From Termitidicoccus mucosus (GTDB lineage Bacteria > Verrucomicrobiota > Verrucomicrobiia > Opitutales > Opitutaceae), in the NCBI RefSeq assembly GCF_038725785.1, contig NZ_CP109796.1:3224001-3288000 (forward strand): 64,000 bases of DNA. Direction: 5' to 3'. Below the pieces are notes generated by a model that was given only the letters and a program-made list of their open reading frames with translations, was not told where the DNA came from and ran no database searches. Below are positions 9,984 through 18,514 of this stretch, in pieces (position 1 is the stretch's first letter; every line of letters begins with the position of its first letter). The translations under genes were made by a program, and so were the position numbers.

Positions 9984-10088
9984 TGCCAATCCATGCCCCC
10001 GGGCCCGCCACGACAGGGACGCGCGGGGCCGGAGCTTTCGCGCGGCAGCGCGCTGATTTATACCAATTCCGAACCATTTATAGACTTA

Positions 10089-10160
10089 TCAAGGTAGGGC
10101 GAGGCGTCCCCGCCGAGCCGCAGGCCAGCAACGGCTCGGCGGGACGCCTCGCCCTACCTT
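10089..10160. repeat. Palindromic repeat, family C copy 1
   Basis: Inverted repeat with arms reading TAGGGCGAGGCGTCCCCGCC and its complement around a short loop. Relatives lie at 23526-23579 and 46092-46156. It abuts the family D element that follows, as the copy at 23.5 kb also does. It lies in the 394-bp gap between the peptide-binding lipoprotein and the methyltransferase, where no gene is seen. Confidence 0.85.
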
Positions 10161-10295
10161 GAGCATTTTCGGTTTATTTTGTCGCATGTAGGGCGCGACC
10201 TTGCGTCGCGCCGCGGGCACTAAACCGGCCTGACACAAGGTCAGGCCCTACGGGGACATGGTTTATTTGCGACAGAATAAATAGGAAATGCTCTA
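10161..10295. repeat. MITE-like repeat, family D copy 1
   Basis: About 135 bp with imperfect terminal inverted repeats (GAGCATTTTCGGTTTATTTT at the left; the right end reads, inverted, TAGAGCATTTCCTATTTATT). Inside are two hairpins built on ggcgcgacc/ggtcgcgcc-like and tgacacaaggtca-like words. A nearly identical copy in opposite orientation is at 23599-23735. Confidence 0.88.
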
Positions 10296-10377
10296 AATAT
10301 AAATTTCGTTCGGAAATGATATAGTTTATATGATCCGTATCCGCCAGTATCTCGCGTGATTCGCGAAGGATGCGTCA

Positions 10378-11397
10378 TCATGATGATTCCCGCCACGCGT
10401 GCAGCGCCTGGAATTTCTGGCCGAGGTTGCCGGGGTGCAGGAGTTGCATGAGGGCGAGTTTGCGCGGGCTGGTCGCGGTCGGCTCGCCGGAAGCCTGCGC
10501 GGCGAGCCAGTCGGCGGCGTGGTGAATAAAAAACGCCTCCTGGCGCTCGACCACCGGCGGGGCGAAACGCGCGGATCTGAGCGCGCCGGAGAGCCAGTCC
10601 CAGCAGACATGGCAGGTGAGATCCTGCTCCCCGGGCCGCGCGAGCAGGTCGTTGTGCTGGCGGTGGCGGTAATAGGCGCGGGCGGTTCCGGCCGGCGTAT
10701 CCTCCAGCAATTCGGGCCAGGTTTTCCCGTAATCGAAGGCGAGGAAGAGCCCGCTCCACGGCTGCGCGGCGATCCGGCGCGCGAGCCCGGCGGCGGCAAG
10801 CGGAAGGTCGAGGCGGTAGTTTTCGTGCCAGGGCACGGGAAGCACCGGCAGGCCGTCGCCGTCCGCGCCGGATTGCGTCGCCGCCATTTCCGTCTCGACC
10901 AGCCGGCCGGTGCGCAGCGCCACGCCGAGTTCGCGCCACGCGCCGCCGCGAAAGACCAGGCGGCGGCACGGCTGCGCGTCGAAGAGCTCGTTGGAAAACA
11001 CCACGCAAGGCCCGGAAAGGTCGAGCGGCTCGCCGATGCGGATTTCGCGCGCGGCGGCAAATGGATGCGCGACGCCGGCAAGCACACCGGAGCCCGGCTC
11101 GGCCCCGATCTCGACAAAGGCAAAGTCCGCCGGGCGCGCGCGCCGCCGCGCGATCAACGCGCCCGCGGCGGCGCAGACGAGCTCGCCGAACACCGGCCCG
11201 ACGGACGACGCGGTGTGGAAATCCGTGCCGGGCGCGCGCCCCACGCGGACACGGTCCCGCCGGTAGTAGCCCAGCGCGGGATCATAAAGCGCGAGATCCA
11301 TGAACCGGTCGAACGGCATGACGCCGCCATCGCCGGCGCGCGCGCGAAAGCGTTCGAGAAAAGCGGGGCTGGGAGCGGTGGCGTCGGGTGCGGACAT
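10378..11397 (-). CDS. MidA-like SAM-dependent methyltransferase (COG1565)
   Basis: A 339-residue protein of the MidA/NDUFAF7 family. Typical segments are MPFDRFMDLALYDPALGYY, the DFHTASSVGPVFGELV motif, a SAM-binding region around FVEIGAEPGSGVL and the conserved SNELFDAQPCRRL. Mitochondrial members methylate an arginine of a complex I subunit; what bacterial members modify is less clear. The start at 11397 (MSAPDATAP) was preferred to an upstream ATG because conserved sequence begins soon after it. The gene is divergent from the S41 protease, sharing a 91-bp promoter region. Confidence 0.88.
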   Translation of the reverse strand: MSAPDATAPSPAFLERFRARAGDGGVMPFDRFMDLALYDPALGYYRRDRVRVGRAPGTDFHTASSVGPVFGELVCAAAGALIARRRARPADFAFVEIGAEPGSGVLAGVAHPFAAAREIRIGEPLDLSGPCVVFSNELFDAQPCRRLVFRGGAWRELGVALRTGRLVETEMAATQSGADGDGLPVLPVPWHENYRLDLPLAAAGLARRIAAQPWSGLFLAFDYGKTWPELLEDTPAGTARAYYRHRQHNDLLARPGEQDLTCHVCWDWLSGALRSARFAPPVVERQEAFFIHHAADWLAAQASGEPTATSPRKLALMQLLHPGNLGQKFQALHAWRESS

Positions 11398-11488
11398 GGT
11401 TTGAACCGGAGAAAAAACAATCGGGCGCGCCGTGACGAATCCATTTACAAAAGCCGCGCAATGCGCACAGTGGCCGTTTCTTTTGTAC

Positions 11489-12781
11489 ATGAGCTCCACC
11501 TTGAAACGTATCCTGACCATCGCGTGCGGCGCGGTGCTGGGCTTGTTTATTGCAGACAGCGCGGTGCGGCTGGCCCGGACTTGGGGCTTGTTCCCGGGCG
11601 ACGGGCTCGACAGCTCGTCGGCCTATGTGCGCGACGCGATGCTGCTCATCAACGAACACTACGTGGACGCCGACCGCGTGGGCTTCGGCGAGCTCGGCCG
11701 GTCGGCGCTGCACGGGCTGGTGGAGTCGCTTGACCCGCATTCGGAATTCATGGAGGCGCGCGAATTCAAGCTGCTGGAGGAGGACATAAGCAGCGAGTTC
11801 GGCGGCATCGGCGTGCAGGTGGAGATGCGCAAGGGGCGCGTCTATATCATCGCGCCGGTGGCGGGCGCCCCGGGCGAACGCGCGGGCATCCGCCGCGGCG
11901 ACGAGATTGTCAGCATCGACGGAGACCGGCTCGAGCGCCCGACGATGGAGGACGTGGTGACGCGGCTGCGCGGAAAACCGAAATCCAGGGTGCGCCTCGG
12001 CCTGCTGCGCCCCGACGAGCAGCGCGAATACGAGGTCGCCCTCACGCGCGAGGTCATCCGCAGCGAAAGCGTGCGCGAGGTGCGCGTGCTCCCGGACTCG
12101 GGCGGCACGGGCTACCTGCAAATCACACAGTTCACGGAGCGCACCGGCGCGGAGTTTTCCGACGCGCTCCAGAAATTGCTCGGGCTAAACGCGCGCGCCC
12201 TCGTCATCGACCTGCGCAACAATCCCGGCGGCCTGCTCGACGCGGCGGTGGAAGTGGCGGAGCCGTTTTTCGAAAAGGGCGGGCTCATCGTTTACACGCA
12301 GGGACGCCGCGCGGACGACCGCAAGGAATACCGCGCCGGGTCGTCCGCCCCCCCGCTGCGGCTTCCGCTCGCCGTGCTCATCAACGCCGGCAGCGCCAGC
12401 GCCGCCGAGATCGTGGCCGGCGCGCTGAAGGACACGGGGCGCGCGGTCATTGTCGGGGAGCGCTCGTTCGGCAAGGGCTCGGTGCAGTCCATCTTCGAGT
12501 TGCGCGCGGGCGAGGCGGTGCGGCTGACGACGGCGCGGTATTACACGCCCGGCGGCGCGACCATCCACGAGCGCGGCGTGGAGCCGCAGGTCGAAGTCGT
12601 GTTGAGCGACGAGGAGGACGACAGCGTGGGGCTGCAACTCGCCCGCCCCGACATCAAGGACGCGGCGGCGTTCAAGGAACGCTTCGGCGCGGAATTGATG
12701 CCCGACCGTCAGTTGCAGGCCGCGGTCGAGGTGCTGCGCGGCGTGCTGGTCTTCGGCGAAGGCGCCGCAAGGGCAAAATAG
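11489..12781 (+). CDS. S41 family C-terminal processing peptidase
   Basis: A 430-residue periplasmic serine protease. An N-terminal membrane anchor or signal (ILTIACGAVLGLFIADSAV) is followed by the S41 N-terminal region (YVRDAMLLINEHYVDADRV), a PDZ domain (about residues 85-170, GIGVQVEMRKGRVYIIAPVA) and the tail-specific protease core. The catalytic Ser is in the NAGSASAAEIVAGALKD segment, and the Lys about 25 residues later in GERSFGKGSVQSI. These enzymes trim or degrade proteins from exposed C-termini. Start ATG 11489 is directly before the hydrophobic segment. Confidence 0.94.
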   Translation: MSSTLKRILTIACGAVLGLFIADSAVRLARTWGLFPGDGLDSSSAYVRDAMLLINEHYVDADRVGFGELGRSALHGLVESLDPHSEFMEAREFKLLEEDISSEFGGIGVQVEMRKGRVYIIAPVAGAPGERAGIRRGDEIVSIDGDRLERPTMEDVVTRLRGKPKSRVRLGLLRPDEQREYEVALTREVIRSESVREVRVLPDSGGTGYLQITQFTERTGAEFSDALQKLLGLNARALVIDLRNNPGGLLDAAVEVAEPFFEKGGLIVYTQGRRADDRKEYRAGSSAPPLRLPLAVLINAGSASAAEIVAGALKDTGRAVIVGERSFGKGSVQSIFELRAGEAVRLTTARYYTPGGATIHERGVEPQVEVVLSDEEDDSVGLQLARPDIKDAAAFKERFGAELMPDRQLQAAVEVLRGVLVFGEGAARAK

Positions 12782-12800
12782 AACCGACAAAATCATATTA

Positions 12801-12973
12801 AGCGCGAAGGACGCGAAGAGCGCGAAGCATTGGACGAATTTCAACGACCGCCAGGAGACGCGGGAGCCGCAAAAAGGATTTTGAAGCCTTCCCTGTATTT
12901 TGATTCGGAAGATATGATGACAAACAACATGGCCCCGCCTCCCGACCTCTTCGCATCCTTCGCGCCCTTCGCG
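12801..12973. repeat. Inverted GCGAAGG-type repeat
   Basis: Left arm 12801-12828 (gcgaaggacgcgaagagcgc) pairs with right arm 12948-12973 (cttcgcatccttcgcgcc). This occupies nearly the whole gap between the protease and tsaD. A related half-site (cgcgaaggatgcggg) lies at about 33672-33690. Confidence 0.65.
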
Positions 12974-12984
12974 GTTGCAACAAA

Positions 12985-14022
12985 ATGATACTCGCCCTCG
13001 AAACCTCCTGCGATGAGACCGCCGTGGCGCTGTTCGATCCGGCGCGCGGGCTGACGCATGAGTGGGTGCACAGCCAGATCGCGCTGCACGGCCGTTACGG
13101 CGGCGTGGTGCCCGACCTTGCCACACGCGAGCACCTGCGCACCATCGCGCCGCTGCTGGAGCGCGCGCAGGAGGCCGCCGGGACGGGCTTCGGGGGCGTG
13201 CGGCGCATCGCCGTTACGCACGGGCCGGGGCTGGCGGGCTGCCTCGCCATCGGCACGGCGGCGGCCAAGGCCCTGGCGCTCTCGCTCCGCGTGCCGCTGA
13301 TGGGCGTGAACCATCTGCGCGGGCATGCGTTTTCCCCCTTCATCACGCTGCATGCGGAGGCGCCCGGGGCCTTCGACGGGAAACTCGCCGCGCTGCTGCC
13401 GCATCTCGGGCTCATCGTCTCGGGCGGCAACACCCTGCTCTTCCGGCTCGACCGCGAGCGCCGCATCACCGTGCTTTCCTCGACGCGCGACGACGCGGCC
13501 GGCGAGGCGCTCGACAAGGGCGCGAAACTGCTCGGCCTCGGCTATCCCGGCGGACCGCTCATCGAAAAATGCGCGGCCTCGGGCGCGCCCGCCGCGTTCG
13601 ATTTTCCGCGCGGCATCGGGCCGCGCAGCGATCTCGACTTCAGTTTCTCGGGGCTCAAGACCAGCCTGCGTTACCTGCTCGAAAAAATGACGCCGGAGGA
13701 AATCACGGCGCGGATGCCCGACCTCTGCGCGAGCTACCAGCAGGCCGTGATCGACGCGCTGGCGCGCAAGGCCGGGCTCGCGCTCGCGCAGGGCGGCGAC
13801 TACGCGAGCATGGGCCTGTCGGGCGGCGTGGCCAACAACCGCGCGCTTCGCAACGCGCTCGCCGCCCTGGCGAGCCGCCGCCGCCTGCCGCTGCTCATGG
13901 CCGAGCCGAGGCACACCGGCGACAACGCCGGCATGATCGCCTTCGCCGCCTGGGCCGACCCGGCCGCGCAAAGCGTCCCCGTTGACCAGTTGCGCATCGA
14001 GCCGGGCCTGGAGCTGGCGTGA
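12985..14022 (+). CDS. tsaD: tRNA N6-threonylcarbamoyladenosine synthase TsaD
   Basis: A 345-residue protein, the usual length for TsaD (formerly Gcp/YgjD). It catalyses transfer of the threonylcarbamoyl group to A37 of ANN-decoding tRNAs together with TsaB and TsaE. Diagnostic features: MILALETSCDETAVALFD at the ASKHA ATPase N-terminus, VPDLATREHL, the metal-binding pair in GVNHLRGHAFSPF, LIVSGGNTLLF, and the C-terminal NNRALRNALA with PRHTGDNAGMIAFAA. The ATG lies immediately after a repeat-filled spacer. TsaB and TsaE are not in the window. Confidence 0.97.
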   Translation: MILALETSCDETAVALFDPARGLTHEWVHSQIALHGRYGGVVPDLATREHLRTIAPLLERAQEAAGTGFGGVRRIAVTHGPGLAGCLAIGTAAAKALALSLRVPLMGVNHLRGHAFSPFITLHAEAPGAFDGKLAALLPHLGLIVSGGNTLLFRLDRERRITVLSSTRDDAAGEALDKGAKLLGLGYPGGPLIEKCAASGAPAAFDFPRGIGPRSDLDFSFSGLKTSLRYLLEKMTPEEITARMPDLCASYQQAVIDALARKAGLALAQGGDYASMGLSGGVANNRALRNALAALASRRRLPLLMAEPRHTGDNAGMIAFAAWADPAAQSVPVDQLRIEPGLELA

Positions 14023-14090
14023 GGCGGACGAGCCCGCGCTCCCCGCCCGGAGCCGGCTCTCCATTGGATCCGAAAGTCGCGACGGGGTCG

Positions 14091-14170
14091 TGTGGCATGG
14101 GCGTCCCGCCCATGGACGGCGCTCCGCGCCGCCAAGCCTTCAAACCCACGGGCGAGCCGCCCGTGCCACC
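14091..14170. repeat. REP-like palindrome, family A copy 1
   Basis: Begins GTGGCATGGGCGTCCCGCCC and ends GGGCGAGCCGCCCGTGCCAC, so the two ends form an imperfect hairpin with a GC-rich interior. Relatives are at 40372-40450 and, inside a gene, 57542-57602. Confidence 0.85.
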
Positions 14171-14233
14171 CAAACCGCCAATCGCGGGCACCCGGGTTCA
14201 AATCTCCAGCCCCAGCCCGCCGCCGGACGCCTC

Positions 14234-14833
14234 CTATTTTCGCAGCGATTTCAGCGCCTCGTTGATCTTGGCGAGGTCGCAACGCTCGGAATCATAGTCC
14301 GGGCCGAGCCATTCGATCCACTCGCGTCCGATGTCGGTGTGCGGCTCCTTGATGCAGGCGAGCATGTCGTGATACGCCTCCACGCCGCCGCAATCCTCGG
14401 GCGGCCCCGCGCGTTCGCCGGCGATGCAGGCCGGATAAGTGACGCTTTTCTCCGACGCGAGCGTCTTCTCGACCTTGATGTCCACGCGCCAGCCCTCGCC
14501 GAAAAAGTATTCGTAGAGAAACGCCCCGCGCGCGCCGAGGTCGAGATCGACGAGCGTGGCATCGCGGTCGTCGTCGATCGCCTGCCCCTCGACCCGCACC
14601 GGATTGCCGAGGCGCATGTCGTCGATGGTGAAACAGTGCGTCTGGTAATCATACCAGTCGAGCGCCACCTGGAGCGCGTCGTGCAGCTGGCTCAGCCACA
14701 TGGATTCGCGCACGAGCAGGCGGCGCCAGATCGACGGCTGGCAATCGCGCACCGTGACGAGCAGGGAGAAAACTTTCTCCGCAGATTTCTTTTTGCCGGA
14801 ACCGCCCGGCTGACCATCGAGCACTGATATCAT
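14234..14833 (-). CDS. Plasmid pRiA4b ORF-3-like protein
   Basis: A 199-residue protein of the family named after plasmid pRiA4b ORF-3 (PF07929). The hallmark is near the N-terminus: FSLLVTVRDCQPSIWRRLLV followed by LSQLHDALQVALDWYDYQTH. Later come FLYEYFFGEGWRVDIKVEK and GVEAYHDMLACI, matching the family's YxYDFGDxWxH and GGxxGY-type positions. Function is unknown; members are widespread on chromosomes and mobile DNA. The ATG at 14833 was preferred; sequence upstream of it is Gly/Arg-rich. It is flanked by a REP-like palindrome downstream and is divergent from the next small gene. Confidence 0.85.
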   Translation of the reverse strand: MISVLDGQPGGSGKKKSAEKVFSLLVTVRDCQPSIWRRLLVRESMWLSQLHDALQVALDWYDYQTHCFTIDDMRLGNPVRVEGQAIDDDRDATLVDLDLGARGAFLYEYFFGEGWRVDIKVEKTLASEKSVTYPACIAGERAGPPEDCGGVEAYHDMLACIKEPHTDIGREWIEWLGPDYDSERCDLAKINEALKSLRK

Positions 14834-14979
14834 GAATCGAAACCGTCTAGGCAAACCCGCCCGCCCTCCACAGGCAAGCCAAGGGAACAACCCCGCGGAA
14901 ATACCCGCCAGAATGCCCCACTCTCCCGCTTGCACTCGCGCCCTCGAACCGTCAATTTGGGCGTCTTTTCACATTCACC

Positions 14980-15321
14980 ATGGTCAAGGGCCAGAAAGTC
15001 GTCTGCATCAACGATACCTTCAAGGACTTCATCCGGGCAATCTACACGCAACTCCCGGTCAAGGGTGAAACCTACACCATTCGCGAAGTGTTCCTCGGCC
15101 GCGAGAAAGTCGTGAAAGGCGGCGAGTCCGCCACCGTCGGCCTGCTGCTGGAGGAACTGCGCAACCCGCCCGATCCGTTTCACGCCGGCCGGCAGGAACT
15201 CGGTTTCACCTCGGAACGCTTCGCCCCGCTGGACGAACTCCCGCCCGAGGAAACCGAGGTCGAGGAATCCGTCGGCGCCGGCGCCGGCGCGGGCATCGGC
15301 TTTGGCTACGGCAACAACTAA
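14980..15321 (+). CDS. Small acidic protein, unknown function
   Basis: A 113-residue protein starting MVKGQKVVCINDTFKDFIRA with a KGETYTIREVF segment, which resembles small beta-rich proteins seen in phages and many genomes, though I cannot name the family. The C-terminus is unusual: an acidic run (PPEETEVEESV) then Gly/Ala-rich GAGAGAGIGFGYGNN. No signal peptide. It lies 140 bp upstream of pfp on the same strand but is separated from it by a hairpin, so co-transcription is uncertain. Confidence 0.75.
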   Translation: MVKGQKVVCINDTFKDFIRAIYTQLPVKGETYTIREVFLGREKVVKGGESATVGLLLEELRNPPDPFHAGRQELGFTSERFAPLDELPPEETEVEESVGAGAGAGIGFGYGNN

Positions 15322-15339
15322 GCCGCTCCGCGGCAGTTT

Positions 15340-15453
15340 AAGTCACAAGTTTAAGTTGAAGCCCAAACCACCACATCACCGCCGCGCCACGCTTCACCTC
15401 AAACTCCCCTCTCACCCTCAACTTCAACTTAAACTTAAAACTTAAACTTCATT
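15340..15453. repeat. Inverted repeat of TTAAGTTT words
   Basis: The segment around 15342-15366 (gtttaagtcacaagtttaag) is complementary to 15415-15452, which contains cttcaacttaaacttaaaac. The result is an AT-rich hairpin between the small acidic protein gene and pfp that could act as a weak terminator. Confidence 0.6.
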
Positions 15454-15460
15454 TCCTACC

Positions 15461-16702
15461 ATGACCACATCCACAACCCGTCCCAAGAAAGTCGCGATTC
15501 TCACCGCCGGTGGACTCGCCCCCTGCCTTAGCTCCGCCATCGGCGGACTCATCGAGCGCTACACCGAGATCGCGCCCGACATCGAAATCATCGCCTATCG
15601 CGGAGGCTACAAGGGCCTCCTGCTCGGCGACAGCTACAAGATCGGCCCCGCCGAGCGCGCCCAGGCCCACATCCTCCACCGCCACGGCGGCAGCCCCATC
15701 GGCAACAGCCGCGTCAAGCTCACCAACGTCAAGGACTGCGTGAAACGCGGCCTCGTGAAGGAGGGCCAGGACCCGCAAAAAGTCGCCGCCGACCAGCTCA
15801 TCAAGGACGGCGTGGACATCCTCCACACCATCGGCGGGGACGACACCAACACCGCCGCCGCCGACCTCGCCGCCTTCCTGGCGAAAAACAACTACGGCCT
15901 CACCGTCATCGGCCTCCCGAAGACCATCGACAACGACGTCTATCCCATCCGCCAGTCCCTCGGCGCCTGGACCGCCGCCGAGCACGGCGCGCGCTATTTC
16001 CAGAACGTCGTCGCCGAGGGCGGCGCGAACCCGCGCATGCTCATCATCCACGAAGTCATGGGCCGCAACTGCGGCTGGCTCACCGCCGCCACCGCCCGCG
16101 CCTACCGCCGCCTCCTCGACGCGCAGGACTACGCCCCCGGCCTCGGCCTCTCCCGCGCCAACCTCGAAGTCCACGGCATCTACATCCCCGAGATGGCCGT
16201 CGACCTCGCCGCCGAGGCCGCCCGCCTGAAGTCCCTCATGGACAAGCAGGACAACATCAACCTCTTCATCTCCGAAGGCGCCGGCGTGGAATCCATCGTC
16301 GCCGAGATGCAGGCCAAGGGCCAGGAAGTCCCCCGCGACGCCTTCGGCCACGTGAAACTCGACGCCGTCAACCCCGGCAAATGGTTCGGCGAGCAATTCG
16401 CGAAAATGATCGGCGCGGAAAAGACCCTCGTGCAAAAGAGCGGTTACTACGCCCGCGCCGCCGCCGCCAACACCGACGATCTGCGCCTGATCAAGAGCTG
16501 CACCGACCTCGCCGTCGAATGCGCGCTCCGGCGCGAAAGCGGCGTGATCGGCCACGACGAGGACAAGGCCGGCGTGCTCCGCGCCATCGAGTTCCCGCGC
16601 ATCAAGGGCGGCAAGCCGTTTAATATAGACACCCCTTGGTTCACCGAGACGCTCGCCGCCATCGGCCAGCCGAAAGGTACCCGCGTCGCGGTGAAGCACT
16701 GA
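15461..16702 (+). CDS. pfp: PPi-dependent 6-phosphofructokinase
   Basis: A 413-residue member of the phosphofructokinase superfamily that interconverts fructose 6-phosphate and fructose 1,6-bisphosphate. PPi use is indicated by GGDDTNTAAADLA, where the Asp after GGD replaces the Gly of ATP-dependent enzymes (GGDGS), and by the PKTIDND motif. Further conserved parts are VAILTAGGLAPCLSSAIGGL and EVMGRNCGWLTA. The reaction is reversible, so it can serve glycolysis and gluconeogenesis. A strong terminator follows. The last 21 codons, the terminator and the region beyond are duplicated 2.6 kb downstream (see the direct-repeat entries). Confidence 0.95.
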   Translation: MTTSTTRPKKVAILTAGGLAPCLSSAIGGLIERYTEIAPDIEIIAYRGGYKGLLLGDSYKIGPAERAQAHILHRHGGSPIGNSRVKLTNVKDCVKRGLVKEGQDPQKVAADQLIKDGVDILHTIGGDDTNTAAADLAAFLAKNNYGLTVIGLPKTIDNDVYPIRQSLGAWTAAEHGARYFQNVVAEGGANPRMLIIHEVMGRNCGWLTAATARAYRRLLDAQDYAPGLGLSRANLEVHGIYIPEMAVDLAAEAARLKSLMDKQDNINLFISEGAGVESIVAEMQAKGQEVPRDAFGHVKLDAVNPGKWFGEQFAKMIGAEKTLVQKSGYYARAAAANTDDLRLIKSCTDLAVECALRRESGVIGHDEDKAGVLRAIEFPRIKGGKPFNIDTPWFTETLAAIGQPKGTRVAVKH

Positions 16703-16900
16703 GCATAGCGCGCACGGCAAAAACCTCCGTTCCCCGGCCCGGCCGCCTCACGCGCGCCGGGCCGTTTTTTTAGCCACCAGTTTTCAAGACCGAGTCAAAC
16801 CCAAAACGGCATTGACTATCATGAGGTTAATGCGACGATACCCGTCATGAAACGCCCCGCAAAAGCCAAACTTCGTTTGGCTTAATAACACTGTTTGGCA
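16637..16900 (+). repeat. Direct repeat, left copy (pfp 3' end and downstream)
   Basis: Covers the last 21 codons of pfp, its terminator and about 130 bp beyond, including a hairpin with stem aagccaaac and gtttggctt. The right copy is 19285-19548. In the coding part the two copies differ at two third-codon positions only, both synonymous; the non-coding part is more diverged, but stem bases are kept. Confidence 0.88.
16735..16771 (+). terminator. Intrinsic terminator of pfp
   Basis: A 9-bp perfect stem (cggcccggc with gccgggccg) is followed by seven T residues. Confidence 0.9.
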
Positions 16901-16905
16901 GAAGA

Positions 16906-17127
16906 ATGATTCGCTACTCTCATGTTGCGTTACTGATACCCCTTTTCGAACCTTTAGGCAGAGAGGTTTCAGAATGTTTGCGCGTTACGCCGACGACTAT
17001 CCGAGAATCTAGAGGTTATCGGCGCGGTAGCACTGATGAGCTTGAGCCGTGTATTGACTATACATGGATGCTTGATTCGAAGAAGGATGTTACGAATCAG
17101 CCAGTTGTTCGTCTTCATGCATTGCTA
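16906..17127 (+). pseudogene. 5' part of IS-split gene, DUF4279-like
   Basis: The 74 N-terminal codons of a gene (MIRYSHVALLIPLFEPLGRE, later RVTPTTIRESRGYRRGS and YTWMLDSKKD) cut by an IS630-type insertion after codon 74. If the IS and one TA copy are removed, the frame runs on without change into 18129-18386 and gives a 159-residue protein. The N-terminal pattern (a potential LGL-PT-type segment and a W-L-S segment) resembles DUF4279 proteins, some of which occur as immunity proteins; this match is from memory and tentative. Codon use is clearly more AT-rich than in pfp and other neighbours. Confidence 0.8.
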
Positions 17128-18128
17128 TAGCATTTCAAATAAAGTTATAACCGCATGCGGAAAACCAGCCGAGGGCATCCTGAGGGGAGACGGCGAGCAA
17201 GGCCGAGGCGATGGCGTTGAGCAGATCGGAGTGGGTGCGAGCCTGGGCCTTGCGAAGGAGGGCCTTGACCTTGCTCCACATCATTTCGATGGGGTTGAGA
17301 TCGGGAGAGTAAGCGGGAAGGAAGCGGACCTGTGCGCCGGCTTGTTCGATGAGGGCGAGCGTCCGGTCGTTTTTGTGGGCGCCAAGGTTGTCCATGACGA
17401 CGATGTCTGCGGGCCGAAGCGTGGGCACGAGTATCTCGCGAACATAGGACTGGAAGACCTCGGTATTGGTGGCACCCTCGATGGTCATGCAGGCGGTGGT
17501 GCCGTCCAGCCGCACCGAGGAGATCATCGTGGTGGTGCCCCAATGCCCGTGCGGGGCATGGCAGACCAGTCGTTGGCCCTTGGGCGCGCGACCGCGCAAG
17601 CGCGTCATGTTCGTCTTGGCCGCCGACTCGTCGATAAAGACCAGCCGGGCCGGTCGAGCCCGCTTTGGCCGCGTCTCCATCGGCGGCGCGCTTTCGCGAT
17701 GTCCGCCCGGTTTTGCTCAGCCGCATGGAGCGTCTTTTTTTATATGTCAGCCCCATCTTCTTGAGCACCCAGTGGATCGCCCCAATCGTGCAGTCCAGCC
17801 CCAGCCGCTCCTTCATCTGCGCCAGCGTCAGCTCCGGCTCTTGGGCGATCAGTTGCTTCAACGCCTGCCCATGCTCCGGCAGCACCTTCGCCTTCCTCCC
17901 GCAATACCTATACCTCGGCCTCAAATCCCCCGTCCTTTTCCTCTGCCTGAGCAGCTTCTTCACCAGCTCCAACGACACCTTGAACCTCCTCGCCACCTCT
18001 TCCCTGCTCCCCTCCTTCCCGTCATACGCCTCCACTATCCTCTCTCTCAGATCCATCGATATCGCTTTCTTCATCCTCTCTTCCTTATCTCTCTCCCTTT
18101 AGGTTACAACTTTATTTGAAATGCTATA
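17126..18128 (-). mobile_element. IS630-family insertion sequence
   Basis: A 999-bp element (17128-18126) flanked by TA, the target duplicated by the IS630/Tc1-mariner group. The ends are inverted repeats: the left begins TAGCATTTCAAATAAAGTTA and the right end read backwards is the same except for one base in about 25. The single transposase gene runs on the minus strand. Excision in silico restores an intact host frame, which fixes the boundaries. Confidence 0.93.
17135..18074 (-). pseudogene. IS630 transposase with two frame breaks
   Basis: The N-terminal helix-turn-helix part starts at 18074 (MKKAISMDLRERIVEAYDG) and runs to about 17742. At a run of seven A residues on the coding strand (17735-17741) the family-like sequence continues in the -1 frame (KTLHAAEQNRADIAKARRRW). 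Near 17658 it changes frame again and proceeds as PARLVFIDESAAKTNMTRLR to the end. The DDE catalytic motifs are all present in the last part: VFIDES, VVMDNLGAHKN and SPDLNPIEMMW. The first break could be programmed slippage, as known for several IS630 elements. The second looks like a one-base loss after GLD. The element is probably inactive on its own. Confidence 0.85.
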
Positions 18129-18386
18129 GACCAAATCGAAGAATTTTCAGACAGGCTGCGTTTGTTAGACCCGAAGTATAAACCGTGGATTGATATACTA
18201 TTCCATATTACACCACAGCATCCACATGGTATTACGGGAGAGTTTGACTGGATTACGCTGCCACCCGAAATGATGGGGCGAATGTCACGATTGCAGCTTA
18301 TGCTTTCGTATGAGGTTATGTGGTTTGACCATCCCGACTGGCGACTTCCTTGGTATAAGAGGTTTTTGAGAAAGCTAAGAAAGTAA
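18129..18386 (+). pseudogene. 3' part of IS-split gene, DUF4279-like
   Basis: Continuation of the gene starting at 16906: 85 codons (DQIEEFSDRLRLLDPKYKPW, then FHITPQHPHGITGEF and MLSYEVMWFDHPDW) to a stop at 18386. The frame joins exactly after the cta codon ending at 17127. It has no good start of its own apart from a TTG at 18162. Confidence 0.82.
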
Positions 18387-18388
18387 GA

Positions 18389-18436
18389 GCCGAACCACGC
18401 ACCAGAGCCAACGCGACTGGCGTCGCGTTGTTCGGT
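18389..18436 (+). other. Palindrome with attC-like layout, doubtful
   Basis: An outer pair gccgaac / gttcggt encloses a perfect 9-bp hairpin (caacgcgac / gtcgcgttg). A GTTAAGC word (18496-18502), which fits the GTTRRRY core of cassette recombination sites, lies just before the next gene. The spacing between the outer and inner arms is uneven (13 nt and none), so a functional attC site is not supported; it may be a decayed one. Confidence 0.25.
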
Positions 18437-18514
18437 GCTTTTGCACGCAACCGAGGCATCATTTTTTGTTCGCAATCGCGCGGCTCACCTCTATCGTTAA
18501 GCAAAAATTCGCCC

